IMG/VR virus record: IMGVR_UViG_3300006805_000119
Location: 1-28,886 of that record
Source: a virus
DNA length: 28,886 bases
Reading direction: 5' to 3' (one strand)
Made by a program: the position numbers and the translations under genes. Positions 7,295 to 13,301 of this stretch are shown here, piece after piece. Position 1 is the first letter of the stretch, and every line of letters starts with the position of its first letter. The notes beneath the pieces are model-generated. The model did no database searches. It saw only the letters and a list, made by a program, of their open reading frames with translations, and was not told the origin of the DNA.

Positions 7295-7539
7295 GAGCGG
7301 ACGGGCGTGAAGGTAAGTTCCTTTATCTCCCCATTAGGGGCAAGCGTAAAGAAGCGGACGTGTGACCGGGACAGGGAGGGATAGGTCTTGCGCTTCCAGG
7401 CGTTGAGGTCGGTCAGGAAGTCGGCGTGTTTGCGGGCGGTGAACTCAACGTAGGGGAAGCCGTCCAGGAAGAGCAGCAGAGCGTACTGCTTGGGGACGGT
7501 AGCCGCGATCCGTTCGATGCCCTTGGGGACGTCTGCCAT
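7291..7539 (-). CDS. Hypothetical protein
   Basis: This is an 82-residue protein from the ATG at 7539, which overlaps the upstream stop as ATGA. That coupling favours it over a longer in-frame start at 7569. A compact alpha/beta pattern is seen (YALLLFLDGFPYVEFTARKHADFLTDLNAW, then VRFFTLAPNGEIKELTF). No family is recognised. It lies between the ERF-proximal unknown gene and the coiled-coil gene. Confidence 0.65.
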   Translation of the reverse strand: MADVPKGIERIAATVPKQYALLLFLDGFPYVEFTARKHADFLTDLNAWKRKTYPSLSRSHVRFFTLAPNGEIKELTFTPVRS

Positions 7540-7802
7540 CAGAGTTGCCCGGTCTTGGCGCGGTTCCACTTGGCGATGGTGGCGATGCAGCAGGCCTTCG
7601 AGATGGCGTCGAACTGGCAGAGCTCAGACTGCATGATGTCATCGAGGACGCGGGCGAGTTCGTTGCCAGCGTAGCGCATCTCGGAGATGGTCTTGGCCTG
7701 AGCCTCGGCGCGGGCTTCGGCAGCCGACGCGAGGTTCTGATTGTGGAGGTGCCGCATAGCGGCGGAGACCGGGTCGAAGGGGTCGAAGTCAGGCTTGCTC
7801 AT
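7539..7802 (-). CDS. Hypothetical Ala-rich helical protein
   Basis: This is an 87-residue protein with a charged, Ala-rich central helix (SAAEARAEAQAKTISEMRYAG) and three Cys near the C-terminus (ELCQF, KACCI). Its start overlaps the ERF stop by 4 nt, so it is probably co-translated with ERF. No family is recognised. Confidence 0.65.
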   Translation of the reverse strand: MSKPDFDPFDPVSAAMRHLHNQNLASAAEARAEAQAKTISEMRYAGNELARVLDDIMQSELCQFDAISKACCIATIAKWNRAKTGQL

Positions 7803-8251
7803 TTGGTCAGCGGGCGAGGGGGAAGGTTGAAGTTAGTCGCGGTGGCGGCGACCTGAGACTTGAAGGATGCAGTGGCGGCGTCGTCGTCGAGGTCGACCGA
7901 GATGCCGCACGCGGTCTGGATGGACTGGCGGCGGATGTAGGTGATGGCTCCGCCGATCTGCTGGGCGGTCAGTCCCTCAGCCTTGACGAGCAGGGTGCCG
8001 AAGTCGAAGCGTTCGCCGGAGGAGTGGAGGAAGGCGGTGGACACGCCGACCTTGCCGTCCTGGCTGACGAGCGTCTGGATCAGAGCGAGGTCGTGGTCGA
8101 GCAGCACCGGCTTGATGGCGTCGAGCAGCGCGTCGAGGGAGACGTACTTGGCCTTGAAGGCGGGGTTGATTTTGTTGGCCTTCACGTTGTCCAGGGCGGC
8201 GAGCGCTTGGACGAGGGAGGCGGTGGCGGAGGATGTGGGCTGTTTGCTCAT
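7799..8251 (-). CDS. ERF-family single-strand annealing recombinase
   Basis: This is a 150-residue ERF-type annealing protein. The characteristic segments are NPAFKAKYVSLDALLDAIKPVL (residues about 29-50), TAFLHSSGE, QQIGGAITYIRRQSI and the CGISVDLDDDAA ending. ERF proteins pair complementary single strands during phage recombination and concatemer or circle formation. With the RecE-like nuclease, SSB-like protein and RuvC-like resolvase on the same operon, it makes a complete recombination set. It is shorter than the best-known ERF (about 200 residues) and lacks a long C-terminal tail. Confidence 0.93.
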   Translation of the reverse strand: MSKQPTSSATASLVQALAALDNVKANKINPAFKAKYVSLDALLDAIKPVLLDHDLALIQTLVSQDGKVGVSTAFLHSSGERFDFGTLLVKAEGLTAQQIGGAITYIRRQSIQTACGISVDLDDDAATASFKSQVAATATNFNLPPRPLTK

Positions 8252-8259
8252 GGTGGGAA

Positions 8260-8484
8260 TTATTTGGCGGTGGCGTCGGCCTTGGTGACTTCGCCGGCCT
8301 TGATGGTGGCCTCGATGTCGGCGAGGGACATCCGGGTGTAGCCAGGGACGAAGAGGTTGTAGTAGGTCACGCCGTTGCGGACGGTGGGGGTCAGGAGGCG
8401 GGCGACCTTCTGATCAGGTAATACGATGTATGACGAGTCCGCGATGATGCGGTATTCGGCGGGGAGTTTCGGGTCTTTCTTCAT
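8260..8484 (-). CDS. Hypothetical protein
   Basis: This is a 74-residue basic protein beginning with ATG 8484 after a 48-nt AT-rich gap. The pattern EYRIIADSSYIVLPDQKVARLLTP…GVTYYNLFVPG, then an SLADIEATI helix, is reminiscent of small beta-hairpin DNA-binding modules found near homing endonucleases, but the match is weak. It lies between the RuvC-like and ERF genes. Confidence 0.65.
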   Translation of the reverse strand: MKKDPKLPAEYRIIADSSYIVLPDQKVARLLTPTVRNGVTYYNLFVPGYTRMSLADIEATIKAGEVTKADATAK

Positions 8485-8532
8485 GTGAGGTTAAAGGTTA
8501 CAAAGTAAAGGGTCTTGCCGAGTTATGTAAAC

Positions 8533-8994
8533 TCAGTTGATGGCGCCGCGGGTGGCGGAGTCGTAGATCAGGAGGGCGTCGGCGTTCCAGAGGGTGACGT
8601 CGACGGTGGGGAAGAGTTCGCAGGCCCGGGCCTTCAGCTTGTTCTTCCATTGGGTCGTTGTGAGTTCGCCCTTGGTGCCGCAGGTGTGCGTCTTCTGCCA
8701 GACGGCGGGACGGATGCGGTGAATCTTCCAGCCCATGGCGACGGCGGCGCCGTAGAGAACGCCCGTGTTCCACATCAGTTTGCCGATGGCCGAGCCGGGG
8801 ATGTTCTTGCCGGCGAACAGCGGGGGCTCTTCGAGGTAGAGGCTGACGTCCTTGGCCTTGCAGGAAAGGTCGGCGAGGAGTTGGCAGACCTCGACATCAG
8901 AGCCGGGCATCTTGGCGGTCTCGACGGGGTCTCCGTCCAATGCCCAGCAGATGCCACCTTGAACGCCTGGGTCAATCGCCACGGTTAAGTGCAT
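8533..8994 (-). CDS. RuvC-like Holliday-junction resolvase
   Basis: This is a 153-residue RNase H-fold nuclease with D8 in AIDPGVQGG, E55/E56 in LEEPP, basic IRPAVWQK (about 94-101), KLKARACELFP, and D139/D145 in NADALLIYD. These are the acidic positions of RuvC-type resolvases. It would cut branched intermediates made by ERF/RecE recombination or trim branched DNA before packaging. It starts 12 nt after the muralytic gene and opens the recombination/replication set. Confidence 0.88.
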   Translation of the reverse strand: MHLTVAIDPGVQGGICWALDGDPVETAKMPGSDVEVCQLLADLSCKAKDVSLYLEEPPLFAGKNIPGSAIGKLMWNTGVLYGAAVAMGWKIHRIRPAVWQKTHTCGTKGELTTTQWKNKLKARACELFPTVDVTLWNADALLIYDSATRGAIN

Positions 8995-9006
8995 GGGAAA
9001 GACCCT

Positions 9007-9459
9007 TTATCGTGGCTGACGAGAGGACAAGCGGAAAAGGTTGGCGACGCGGATGGCGTAGTCGTTCGGCCTGAACCTACGCTCGACGGCGCCTGACCAG
9101 CCCACGTTCCAGACCAGGGCGAGTTGTTCGGGGGTCGGGGCGGGGATGCCCACGCGGGCAAAGTTCGCCCTGATCCAGCGGAGGTGCGAGGCCGCGATCA
9201 TGTCCTGGGCGGTCGCGTCTCGCCACTTCGACCAAGGAAAGGCGTAGTGGCCCTCGGCCTTGAGGCGGGCGGAGGCGTCGTCCCATGCGGCCTTTCCGAC
9301 CTGATACATGCCACGCTCGCCGGCCTTGCCGATGGCCTTGCGGTTCATGCCGGACTCGACGTGGGCGATGGCCTCGAGGATGTCGGCGTCCGACTTAGCC
9401 TGGGCGGAGAGGCCGAGGAGCAGCAGGGCGACGACGGAGAAGCGCTGGTTGAGGGTCAT
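9007..9459 (-). CDS. Signal-peptide-bearing lytic transglycosylase (endolysin)
   Basis: This 150-residue enzyme has a Sec signal (residues 1-21, hydrophobic VVALLLLGL, cleavage after AQA). An SLT/lysozyme-like domain follows: catalytic Glu in AHVESG, RGMYQV for the family's GxMQ-like motif, and WNVGWSGAV matching the family's NxG turn. It would cleave peptidoglycan glycan strands. The signal suggests Sec export, so it may not need a holin for access. The start at 9459 overlaps the DUF551 stop (ATGA). A longer in-frame start at 9552 would hide the signal peptide. It lies more than 2 kb from the holin candidate. Confidence 0.85.
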   Translation of the reverse strand: MTLNQRFSVVALLLLGLSAQAKSDADILEAIAHVESGMNRKAIGKAGERGMYQVGKAAWDDASARLKAEGHYAFPWSKWRDATAQDMIAASHLRWIRANFARVGIPAPTPEQLALVWNVGWSGAVERRFRPNDYAIRVANLFRLSSRQPR

Positions 9460-9863
9460 ACGCTCGGCTTGCCCTCCTTGGCGGGGGGCTTGGGGAGGGG
9501 CATCCAATGGGTGGGGTCTACTTCGCTTTCTCCATCGACTGTTTCCCAGCACCCATAGTCGTGGCTAGAGTAGCTGAACCACCACATTACGACCACGCTT
9601 TCTTCGACGTAACCAAGGACTCGGGTCATGTCCTTCGGCGCCGTCTCGATGGGTTGCCATTCGCTGTTTTCGGATAGCGCACGGAGCCGCTCGACCTCGG
9701 CCTTGAGGCGGGTCACTTCATCGGCAATTTTTATTCCGACTTCTGAGGCCAATTTAAGAGCGTCTGCAAGTTCGCCGACCTCGGCCTTGAGGCGGGCGTT
9801 CTCGGCTTCAAGCAGGCTTGCCCGGACAAGGTGCGGACAGGTGTCGTCGTCGTGTTCGGTCAT
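9456..9863 (-). CDS. Coiled-coil plus DUF551 protein
   Basis: This is a 135-residue protein. Residues about 15-65 form a strong coiled coil (ENARLKAEVGELADAL, then VTRLKAEVERLRAL). The C-terminal half matches DUF551, a small domain frequent in phages: EWQPIETAPKD, VVMWWF, GCW and DPTHWMPLP. The function of DUF551 is unknown. The gene overlaps both neighbours by 4 nt. Confidence 0.82.
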   Translation of the reverse strand: MTEHDDDTCPHLVRASLLEAENARLKAEVGELADALKLASEVGIKIADEVTRLKAEVERLRALSENSEWQPIETAPKDMTRVLGYVEESVVVMWWFSYSSHDYGCWETVDGESEVDPTHWMPLPKPPAKEGKPSV

Positions 9864-10144
9864 ACGCGTCTGGGGACTTGTGATCCGGCGACCTCGAAGC
9901 CGTCGAGCTCGTAGGAGTAGGTGATGCCGACCCAGCCGCCGGCGGCGGCGTAGGCTTGCAGGCTAATCTTACAGGCGCCGTCTTCGGAGAGGGCTTCGTG
10001 GTAGTGGTTGAGCAGCTTCTCCATGCGCTTGGACTCAATGGCGGCCTTCGCGGAGCAGATGTCTCCGGTCATGATGCGCTCGTTGATGTGGTAGAGTTCG
10101 CTGAGGAGCCCGAGCATCCCGTCGAGGTGGCGGAAGGAACTCAC
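9860..10144 (-). CDS. Hypothetical protein
   Basis: This is a 94-residue protein from a GTG whose first bases overlap the upstream stop (GTGA). The first 55 residues are helical (MLGLLSELYHINERIMTGDI, KRMEKLLNHYHEAL). The rest looks beta-rich (GWVGITYSYELDGFEVAGSQ). No family is recognised. Confidence 0.65.
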   Translation of the reverse strand: MSSFRHLDGMLGLLSELYHINERIMTGDICSAKAAIESKRMEKLLNHYHEALSEDGACKISLQAYAAAGGWVGITYSYELDGFEVAGSQVPRRV

Positions 10145-10407
10145 GATTCACCTCCTTCATTGTTGGAGGTGCTGGTGCCAGCGATATAAGCGGCAACAAT
10201 AAGAGGACTCATTCTGCTACCATTGCCATCTCGAATCTGTCCGATGTTAGTCGGAATAAACTTCTTGGGTTTAGCGGGGGCTTTGTAGCGCGTGACGTGA
10301 ACAATCGCAAAAAATGCGACAGCGAAAGGCCAGCACACATCCCAGCCAAACTGGCCACCCATCATGCCAGTTCCGAGTCCACCAATAATGATGAACGCCT
10401 GTCTCAT
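10141..10407 (-). CDS. Small membrane protein
   Basis: This is an 88-residue protein from ATG 10407, overlapping the upstream stop as ATGA. Residues about 4-38 are hydrophobic (FIIIGGLGTGMMGGQFG, WPFAVAFFAIVHV) and could form two membrane segments or a hairpin. A basic KAPAKPKKF follows, then a polar tail ending SNNEGGES. The size and topology would suit a holin or antiholin accessory, but there is no family match. The DNA looks less GC-rich than the flanks. A much longer in-frame reading to 11196 crosses three other genes and is an artefact. Confidence 0.65.
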   Translation of the reverse strand: MRQAFIIIGGLGTGMMGGQFGWDVCWPFAVAFFAIVHVTRYKAPAKPKKFIPTNIGQIRDGNGSRMSPLIVAAYIAGTSTSNNEGGES

Positions 10408-10736
10408 CGGCTGCGCTCCTCCATCTCGCGGATGACCTTCTCGTTGTGCATGGCGACCTCGTAGGCCCGGTCGTGCTTCTTGATCCAGTGCTCGCGGGAC
10501 TGGGCGAGGGCCGTGACCTCCTGCTTCAGCTTCTCGGCCTCCTCGCGGTAGTTGTCGATGATGCGGATCTGCATCTCGATGGTTCGGTCGGCGCGGTCGG
10601 CGTAAGCCTTCATCGCGGACAGGGCGGTCTTGAGCGTCCGGGCGTAGGACCAGGGGACGAGCCACCAGAAGCGGGGCATGGAGTCGGGTTTGATGATGTG
10701 CATGGGTTGGTAGGGGCGGTGGGAGGGGTCGGGCAT
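10404..10736 (-). CDS. Coiled-coil protein with possible membrane-proximal segment
   Basis: This is a 110-residue protein from ATG 10736, which shares a base with the upstream TAA (TAATG). An internal ATG at 10703, preceded by CCAACCC, is a possible alternative. Residues about 20-40 (PRFWWLVPWSYARTLKTALSA) are aromatic and could associate with the membrane. Residues about 48-105 form a long charged coiled coil (EEAEKLKQEVTALAQ … EKVIREMEERS). A structural or lysis-accessory role is possible. Confidence 0.65.
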   Translation of the reverse strand: MPDPSHRPYQPMHIIKPDSMPRFWWLVPWSYARTLKTALSAMKAYADRADRTIEMQIRIIDNYREEAEKLKQEVTALAQSREHWIKKHDRAYEVAMHNEKVIREMEERSR

Positions 10737-11002
10737 TACTTCTGGCGGCGGTATGGACCACGCTTCTTGAGGTTGACCCACTGCGTCCCGGTAATTTCAA
10801 TCCACTTGCGGAGGGAGCAGACGGTCGTGCCGAGGGCGGCGGCTGCGTCGGCCTGCGTTTTGCCTGCGGCATTGAGCGCGGCGATCTGCGGGAGGATGGC
10901 CTGAAGGCGACGGGCGGCGTATTCGGCCATCGGTCGCTTGAGGGGGAGAGGTCGACCAGCGAAGGTGAGCGAGTCGACGTAGGGGTGGTTTGCGTTGGGC
11001 AT
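10736..11002 (-). CDS. Helix-turn-helix DNA-binding protein
   Basis: This is an 88-residue protein with a clear HTH: ILPQIAALNAAGKTQADAAAALGTT then VCSLRKWIEI (about residues 36-70), similar to resolvase or small-terminase-type HTHs. The basic tail is KKRGPYRRQK. It lies between lysis-region genes, so it could regulate late transcription. Confidence 0.75.
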   Translation of the reverse strand: MPNANHPYVDSLTFAGRPLPLKRPMAEYAARRLQAILPQIAALNAAGKTQADAAAALGTTVCSLRKWIEITGTQWVNLKKRGPYRRQK

Positions 11003-11015
11003 GGTGGGTGGGAGA

Positions 11016-11153
11016 TTAGCGGTGACGGCGGACAGCCTTGGCCTTGACGGGCTCGGGGCCGTTGATGGCTCGGTAGAGTTCCGGGCCGGCGAAGGTGACG
11101 ACGGCGGTCCAGCCGAGGATGATGAGGGCGGTGAGGGCGATGAGGGACTTCAT
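11016..11153 (-). CDS. Small single-span membrane protein
   Basis: This is a 45-residue protein from ATG 11153. MKSLIALTALIILGWTAVVTF is one transmembrane span, followed by GPELYRAI and a basic tail ending VRRHR. The start overlaps the stop of a small upstream frame (ATGA). The form (one span, basic C-terminus) resembles small holins or antiholins, but this is inferred from topology only. Confidence 0.6.
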   Translation of the reverse strand: MKSLIALTALIILGWTAVVTFAGPELYRAINGPEPVKAKAVRRHR

Positions 11154-11263
11154 GGTTTTGGTGGTGCGTCAATAACCTTGGCGAACTGTTCCGCATTCGT
11201 CAAGCACCTTTCCACAGGAGAAAAGGAGACCCCTAGGCCAGCCCTAGGCCAGCCACAGGACAC
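11150..11263 (-). CDS. Small ORF with DUF1778-antitoxin-like C-terminus
   Basis: This is a 37-codon frame (GTG 11263, TGA overlapping the next ATG). It ends ERCLTNAEQFAKVIDAPPKP, which resembles the C-terminal part of DUF1778 (TacA/AtaR-type) antitoxins ('…F…LDAPPxP'). The frame is open, with no stop, back to the amber TAG that ends the upstream membrane gene at 11291-11293, so it might be read through. Its first half lies on a tandem CCTAGGCCAG repeat and looks low-quality. It may be a real tiny gene, a remnant or chance. Confidence 0.35.
   Translation of the reverse strand: MSCGWPRAGLGVSFSPVERCLTNAEQFAKVIDAPPKP
11231..11252. repeat. Tandem 11-bp repeat CCCTAGGCCAG x2
   Basis: There are two perfect head-to-tail copies, with further CCTAGG sites at 11290-11295 and close by. 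The core CCTAGG is palindromic. It lies in the one gap of the lysis region that lacks a strong gene, so it may be an operator or a recombination scar. Confidence 0.6.
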
Positions 11264-11290
11264 CCCCGTAAAGGCCTCTCCCTGCCCTTC

Positions 11291-11614
11291 CTAGGCCGTT
11301 TGACGGCGGGAACGTAGGAAGACCGCCACCCCTACCCCCAAGCACCCCACGGCCAAGGCCCACCCTAGGTCGCGGACGGACTTCAGGGCCATCGTCGCCC
11401 AGGACAGGTTCCGCTCTAGGTCGGCCGAGTCGGATTTGATGCTGGAACCATCGACCACGATCAGGGCGAGCGCCTCAGTATTGTGCAACTGGTCGAGGAC
11501 AAACGAGGATGTCAGCGCGCAGCTGAGAGCGGTGACGCCTGAAACGACCGTCAGGATCAGGACGGCCAGAGTGAGGTTGGCCTCACTTGCGCTTCTTGCG
11601 GGGGGCTTTGCCAT
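11291..11614 (-). CDS. Two-span membrane protein
   Basis: This is a 107-residue protein from ATG 11614, overlapping the holin gene's end by 32 nt. There are two membrane segments: LTLAVLILTVVSGVTALSCAL (about residues 12-33) and LGWALAVGCLGVGVAVFL (about 82-99), with a polar loop between them and a basic end (RSRRQTA). It ends at an amber TAG. It could be an antiholin or spanin-like partner of the adjacent holin, from position alone. Confidence 0.7.
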   Translation of the reverse strand: MAKPPARSASEANLTLAVLILTVVSGVTALSCALTSSFVLDQLHNTEALALIVVDGSSIKSDSADLERNLSWATMALKSVRDLGWALAVGCLGVGVAVFLRSRRQTA

Positions 11615-11951
11615 TCTGCTTGGAGGGTTTGGCGACCTTCTCGACCTCACGCTCTGCCCGGGCTTTTACCCAGCGTAGTAGCGCGTCGAGGGCTTCGGGG
11701 CTGGCGTAAGAGAGCGCGCCCACCGCGGCAGTCCGCAGACTGCTTGAAGTGATATAATCCTGCGCCGCGTAATTCGTCAGGACGGCGGTGATGGAAGCGG
11801 CCGCCACGCGACGAGCCGCCCACCCCCATGTCTGCTTGTCCTGGGACAAGAGAAGACGGGCCGTCATCGCCATCGCCCCGATGATGCCGGCGACGAAACC
11901 TTCGCGGGCCTCCTTCGGGATGTCCTCGGGGTTGAAGGGGGCGGCGCTCAC
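11583..11951 (-). CDS. Holin candidate, LydA / superfamily III-like
   Basis: This is a 122-residue protein from a GTG overlapping the upstream stop (GTGA). It has hydrophobic segments GFVAGIIGAMAMTARLLL, AAASITAVLTNYAAQ and TAAVGALSYASPEALDALL, then a charged tail ending KAPRKKRK. The pattern resembles LydA-type phage holins. It would form membrane lesions that end the infection cycle. Neighbouring genes (HExxH protein, lipoprotein, small membrane proteins) support a lysis cassette. Confidence 0.68.
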   Translation of the reverse strand: MSAAPFNPEDIPKEAREGFVAGIIGAMAMTARLLLSQDKQTWGWAARRVAAASITAVLTNYAAQDYITSSSLRTAAVGALSYASPEALDALLRWVKARAEREVEKVAKPSKQNGKAPRKKRK

Positions 11952-12235
11952 GAGATGCGGGGCGGCTTAGAGTTGGGCGAGATGAGGACGCGGCGGTAGT
12001 CCTGAGCCCAGAGCAGGGCGGCGAGGTCTTTGCCGGCGCGGTCGACTTGGGGCTCACTGAGTTCGGGGAAGGTCAGGTGAATCTGCTCATGGCAGAGGAC
12101 TTCGAGCTGACGCTTGGCGCCTAGGCGGGGGTCAATTTCGATGAGGTTCTCGCCAATCGTGGCCTGTCCCCAAGCGCGCTCCTTGCCGAGTTTGCGCCAG
12201 ATGACCTTGGCTCCCTTATTCTTGCGGCGGCTCAT
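11948..12235 (-). CDS. HExxH putative metallopeptidase
   Basis: This is a 95-residue protein with HEQIH at 49-53 in LEVLCHEQIHLTFPELSEPQV, a zincin-type motif with further acidic residues (E58, E61) that could supply the third ligand, as in minimal phage SprT/IrrE-like zinc proteins. The N-terminus is basic (MSRRKNKGAK), followed by a short beta region (ATIGENLIEIDP). It overlaps the lipoprotein gene by 20 nt. Placed inside the lysis cassette, it may process a cell-wall or lysis protein, or be a reduced relative with another role. Confidence 0.7.
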   Translation of the reverse strand: MSRRKNKGAKVIWRKLGKERAWGQATIGENLIEIDPRLGAKRQLEVLCHEQIHLTFPELSEPQVDRAGKDLAALLWAQDYRRVLISPNSKPPRIS

Positions 12236-12953
12236 CGGTGGGAGAGGGCTTGTTGACCGAGTCGCGCACCTTGTCAGCCAGCCACCAGAGGCCGAGGCCG
12301 CATGAGATGACGAGGGTCGCCCCGGCGGCATATTCGAACCAGGGCGAGTCGATGATGAAGGGGACGGAACCGCAGAAGGCTCCGCAGAGTAGCAGGGGCA
12401 GACCGATACGCGGGCCGAGGAAGGCGGTCGTGAGCGCACCGATGACGGCGAGGCCAGCCCCGACTAGAGTCCACGTCTGGGCGGAGGCGTCCTTCTTCAC
12501 GCGCTCGACCTCCTTCTGAAGTTCGACGATGCGGGCGTCCTTCAGCTGCGAGACGCGGGCGGCTTCCTTCTGGTCGGCCTCGAGTTTCTCCCAAGCCTTG
12601 TTCACGGCGGTGGCGAGTTTGCGGCCGAACTCCATCTGCTTGGCGTAGTCTACGGGGTCGGCCTTGGTAGCCCGGGCCACGGCGAAGGCCACGTCCGCCT
12701 CGGGGGGCGGGGGCAAATAGGATTGGGCGAGGCGAGACTCCGCGACGACTACCTTCGGCTTGTCGGCGTTCTTCTCGATGGCCACAAGGGCGGCACCGAC
12801 CCGGTGATCCGTCTTGTCGAGATCTTTGCCTAGGGTCTGGACGGCGTCAGGCTTGGTCGGGGCCGGCGGCTGGACAGGCAGGGGAACGTCGGCGGGCTTG
12901 GCCGACTTGCACCCAGCCAGGGCCACTAGGGCGATGACTAGGAGCAAGCGCAT
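12216..12953 (-). CDS. Lipoprotein with coiled coil and C-terminal membrane spans (u-spanin-like)
   Basis: This is a 245-residue protein from ATG 12953. The N-terminus is a lipoprotein signal (MRLLLVIALVALAGC, lipobox LAGC, acylated Cys15). A Pro-rich linker follows (about 19-37), then a helical/coiled-coil region (about 105-155), and three hydrophobic spans at about 161-180, 183-201 and 208-225. Lipid anchor at one end and membrane spans at the other is the layout of unimolecular spanins, which bridge outer and inner membranes at lysis. Three spans instead of one is unusual. It is next to small membrane proteins and the holin candidate. Confidence 0.72.
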   Translation of the reverse strand: MRLLLVIALVALAGCKSAKPADVPLPVQPPAPTKPDAVQTLGKDLDKTDHRVGAALVAIEKNADKPKVVVAESRLAQSYLPPPPEADVAFAVARATKADPVDYAKQMEFGRKLATAVNKAWEKLEADQKEAARVSQLKDARIVELQKEVERVKKDASAQTWTLVGAGLAVIGALTTAFLGPRIGLPLLLCGAFCGSVPFIIDSPWFEYAAGATLVISCGLGLWWLADKVRDSVNKPSPTDEPPQE

Positions 12954-12957
12954 GGTC

Positions 12958-13089
12958 TTAGCGGTTCTTGAGGGCGTCGAGGATGGACTTGCCCTTGGCC
13001 TCAAGCGTGTCGGCCTTGGCCTTGTGCTTGCGCATGACGAGGACTCCGGCGACGAAGCCGACGAGCAGGGCGATGAGGTGGGTGATCAT
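12958..13089 (-). CDS. Small single-span membrane protein
   Basis: This is a 43-residue protein from ATG 13089. MITHLIALLVGFVAGVLVM is one span, followed by a basic amphipathic helix (RKHKAKADTLEAKGKSILDALKNR). The start overlaps the upstream stop (ATGA), and the stop lies 4 nt before the lipoprotein ATG. It is probably a lysis-cassette component. Confidence 0.6.
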   Translation of the reverse strand: MITHLIALLVGFVAGVLVMRKHKAKADTLEAKGKSILDALKNR

Positions 13090-13301
13090 GGTAGTCTAGG
13101 TTGAGAGGGGTCGTAGATTTCGACGCGCACGAGTGGGCCGAGGTCGGCGGGAGTCTGCGGGGAGTCGAAGGTGACAATGACGTAAGCGCCTCCAGACTGT
13201 GCGGGCTCGCCGTTCCACTGAGGGAAGACGGCCTTGAGAAATGCGTAGGGATCGGCGAGGGATACGCCGAGCATAGAAACTTTGTAGGAGATGTTGCTCA
13301 T
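13086..13301 (-). CDS. Hypothetical protein after the tail fibre
   Basis: This is a 71-residue protein from ATG 13301, which shares a base with the fibre's TAA (TAATG). It is a compact beta-like protein (SYKVSMLGVSLADPYAFLKAVFPQW … AYVIVTFDSP … LVRVEIYDPS). It could be a fibre-assembly chaperone or a minor tail protein from context. No family is recognised. Confidence 0.65.
   Translation of the reverse strand: MSNISYKVSMLGVSLADPYAFLKAVFPQWNGEPAQSGGAYVIVTFDSPQTPADLGPLVRVEIYDPSQPRLP

Noticed and set aside
10408-11196. Long minus-strand frame joined to the small membrane protein
   Set aside because: It runs through three other well-formed genes in another frame and is His/Arg/Pro-rich, typical of a shadow; the ATG at 10407 is coupled to the upstream stop.
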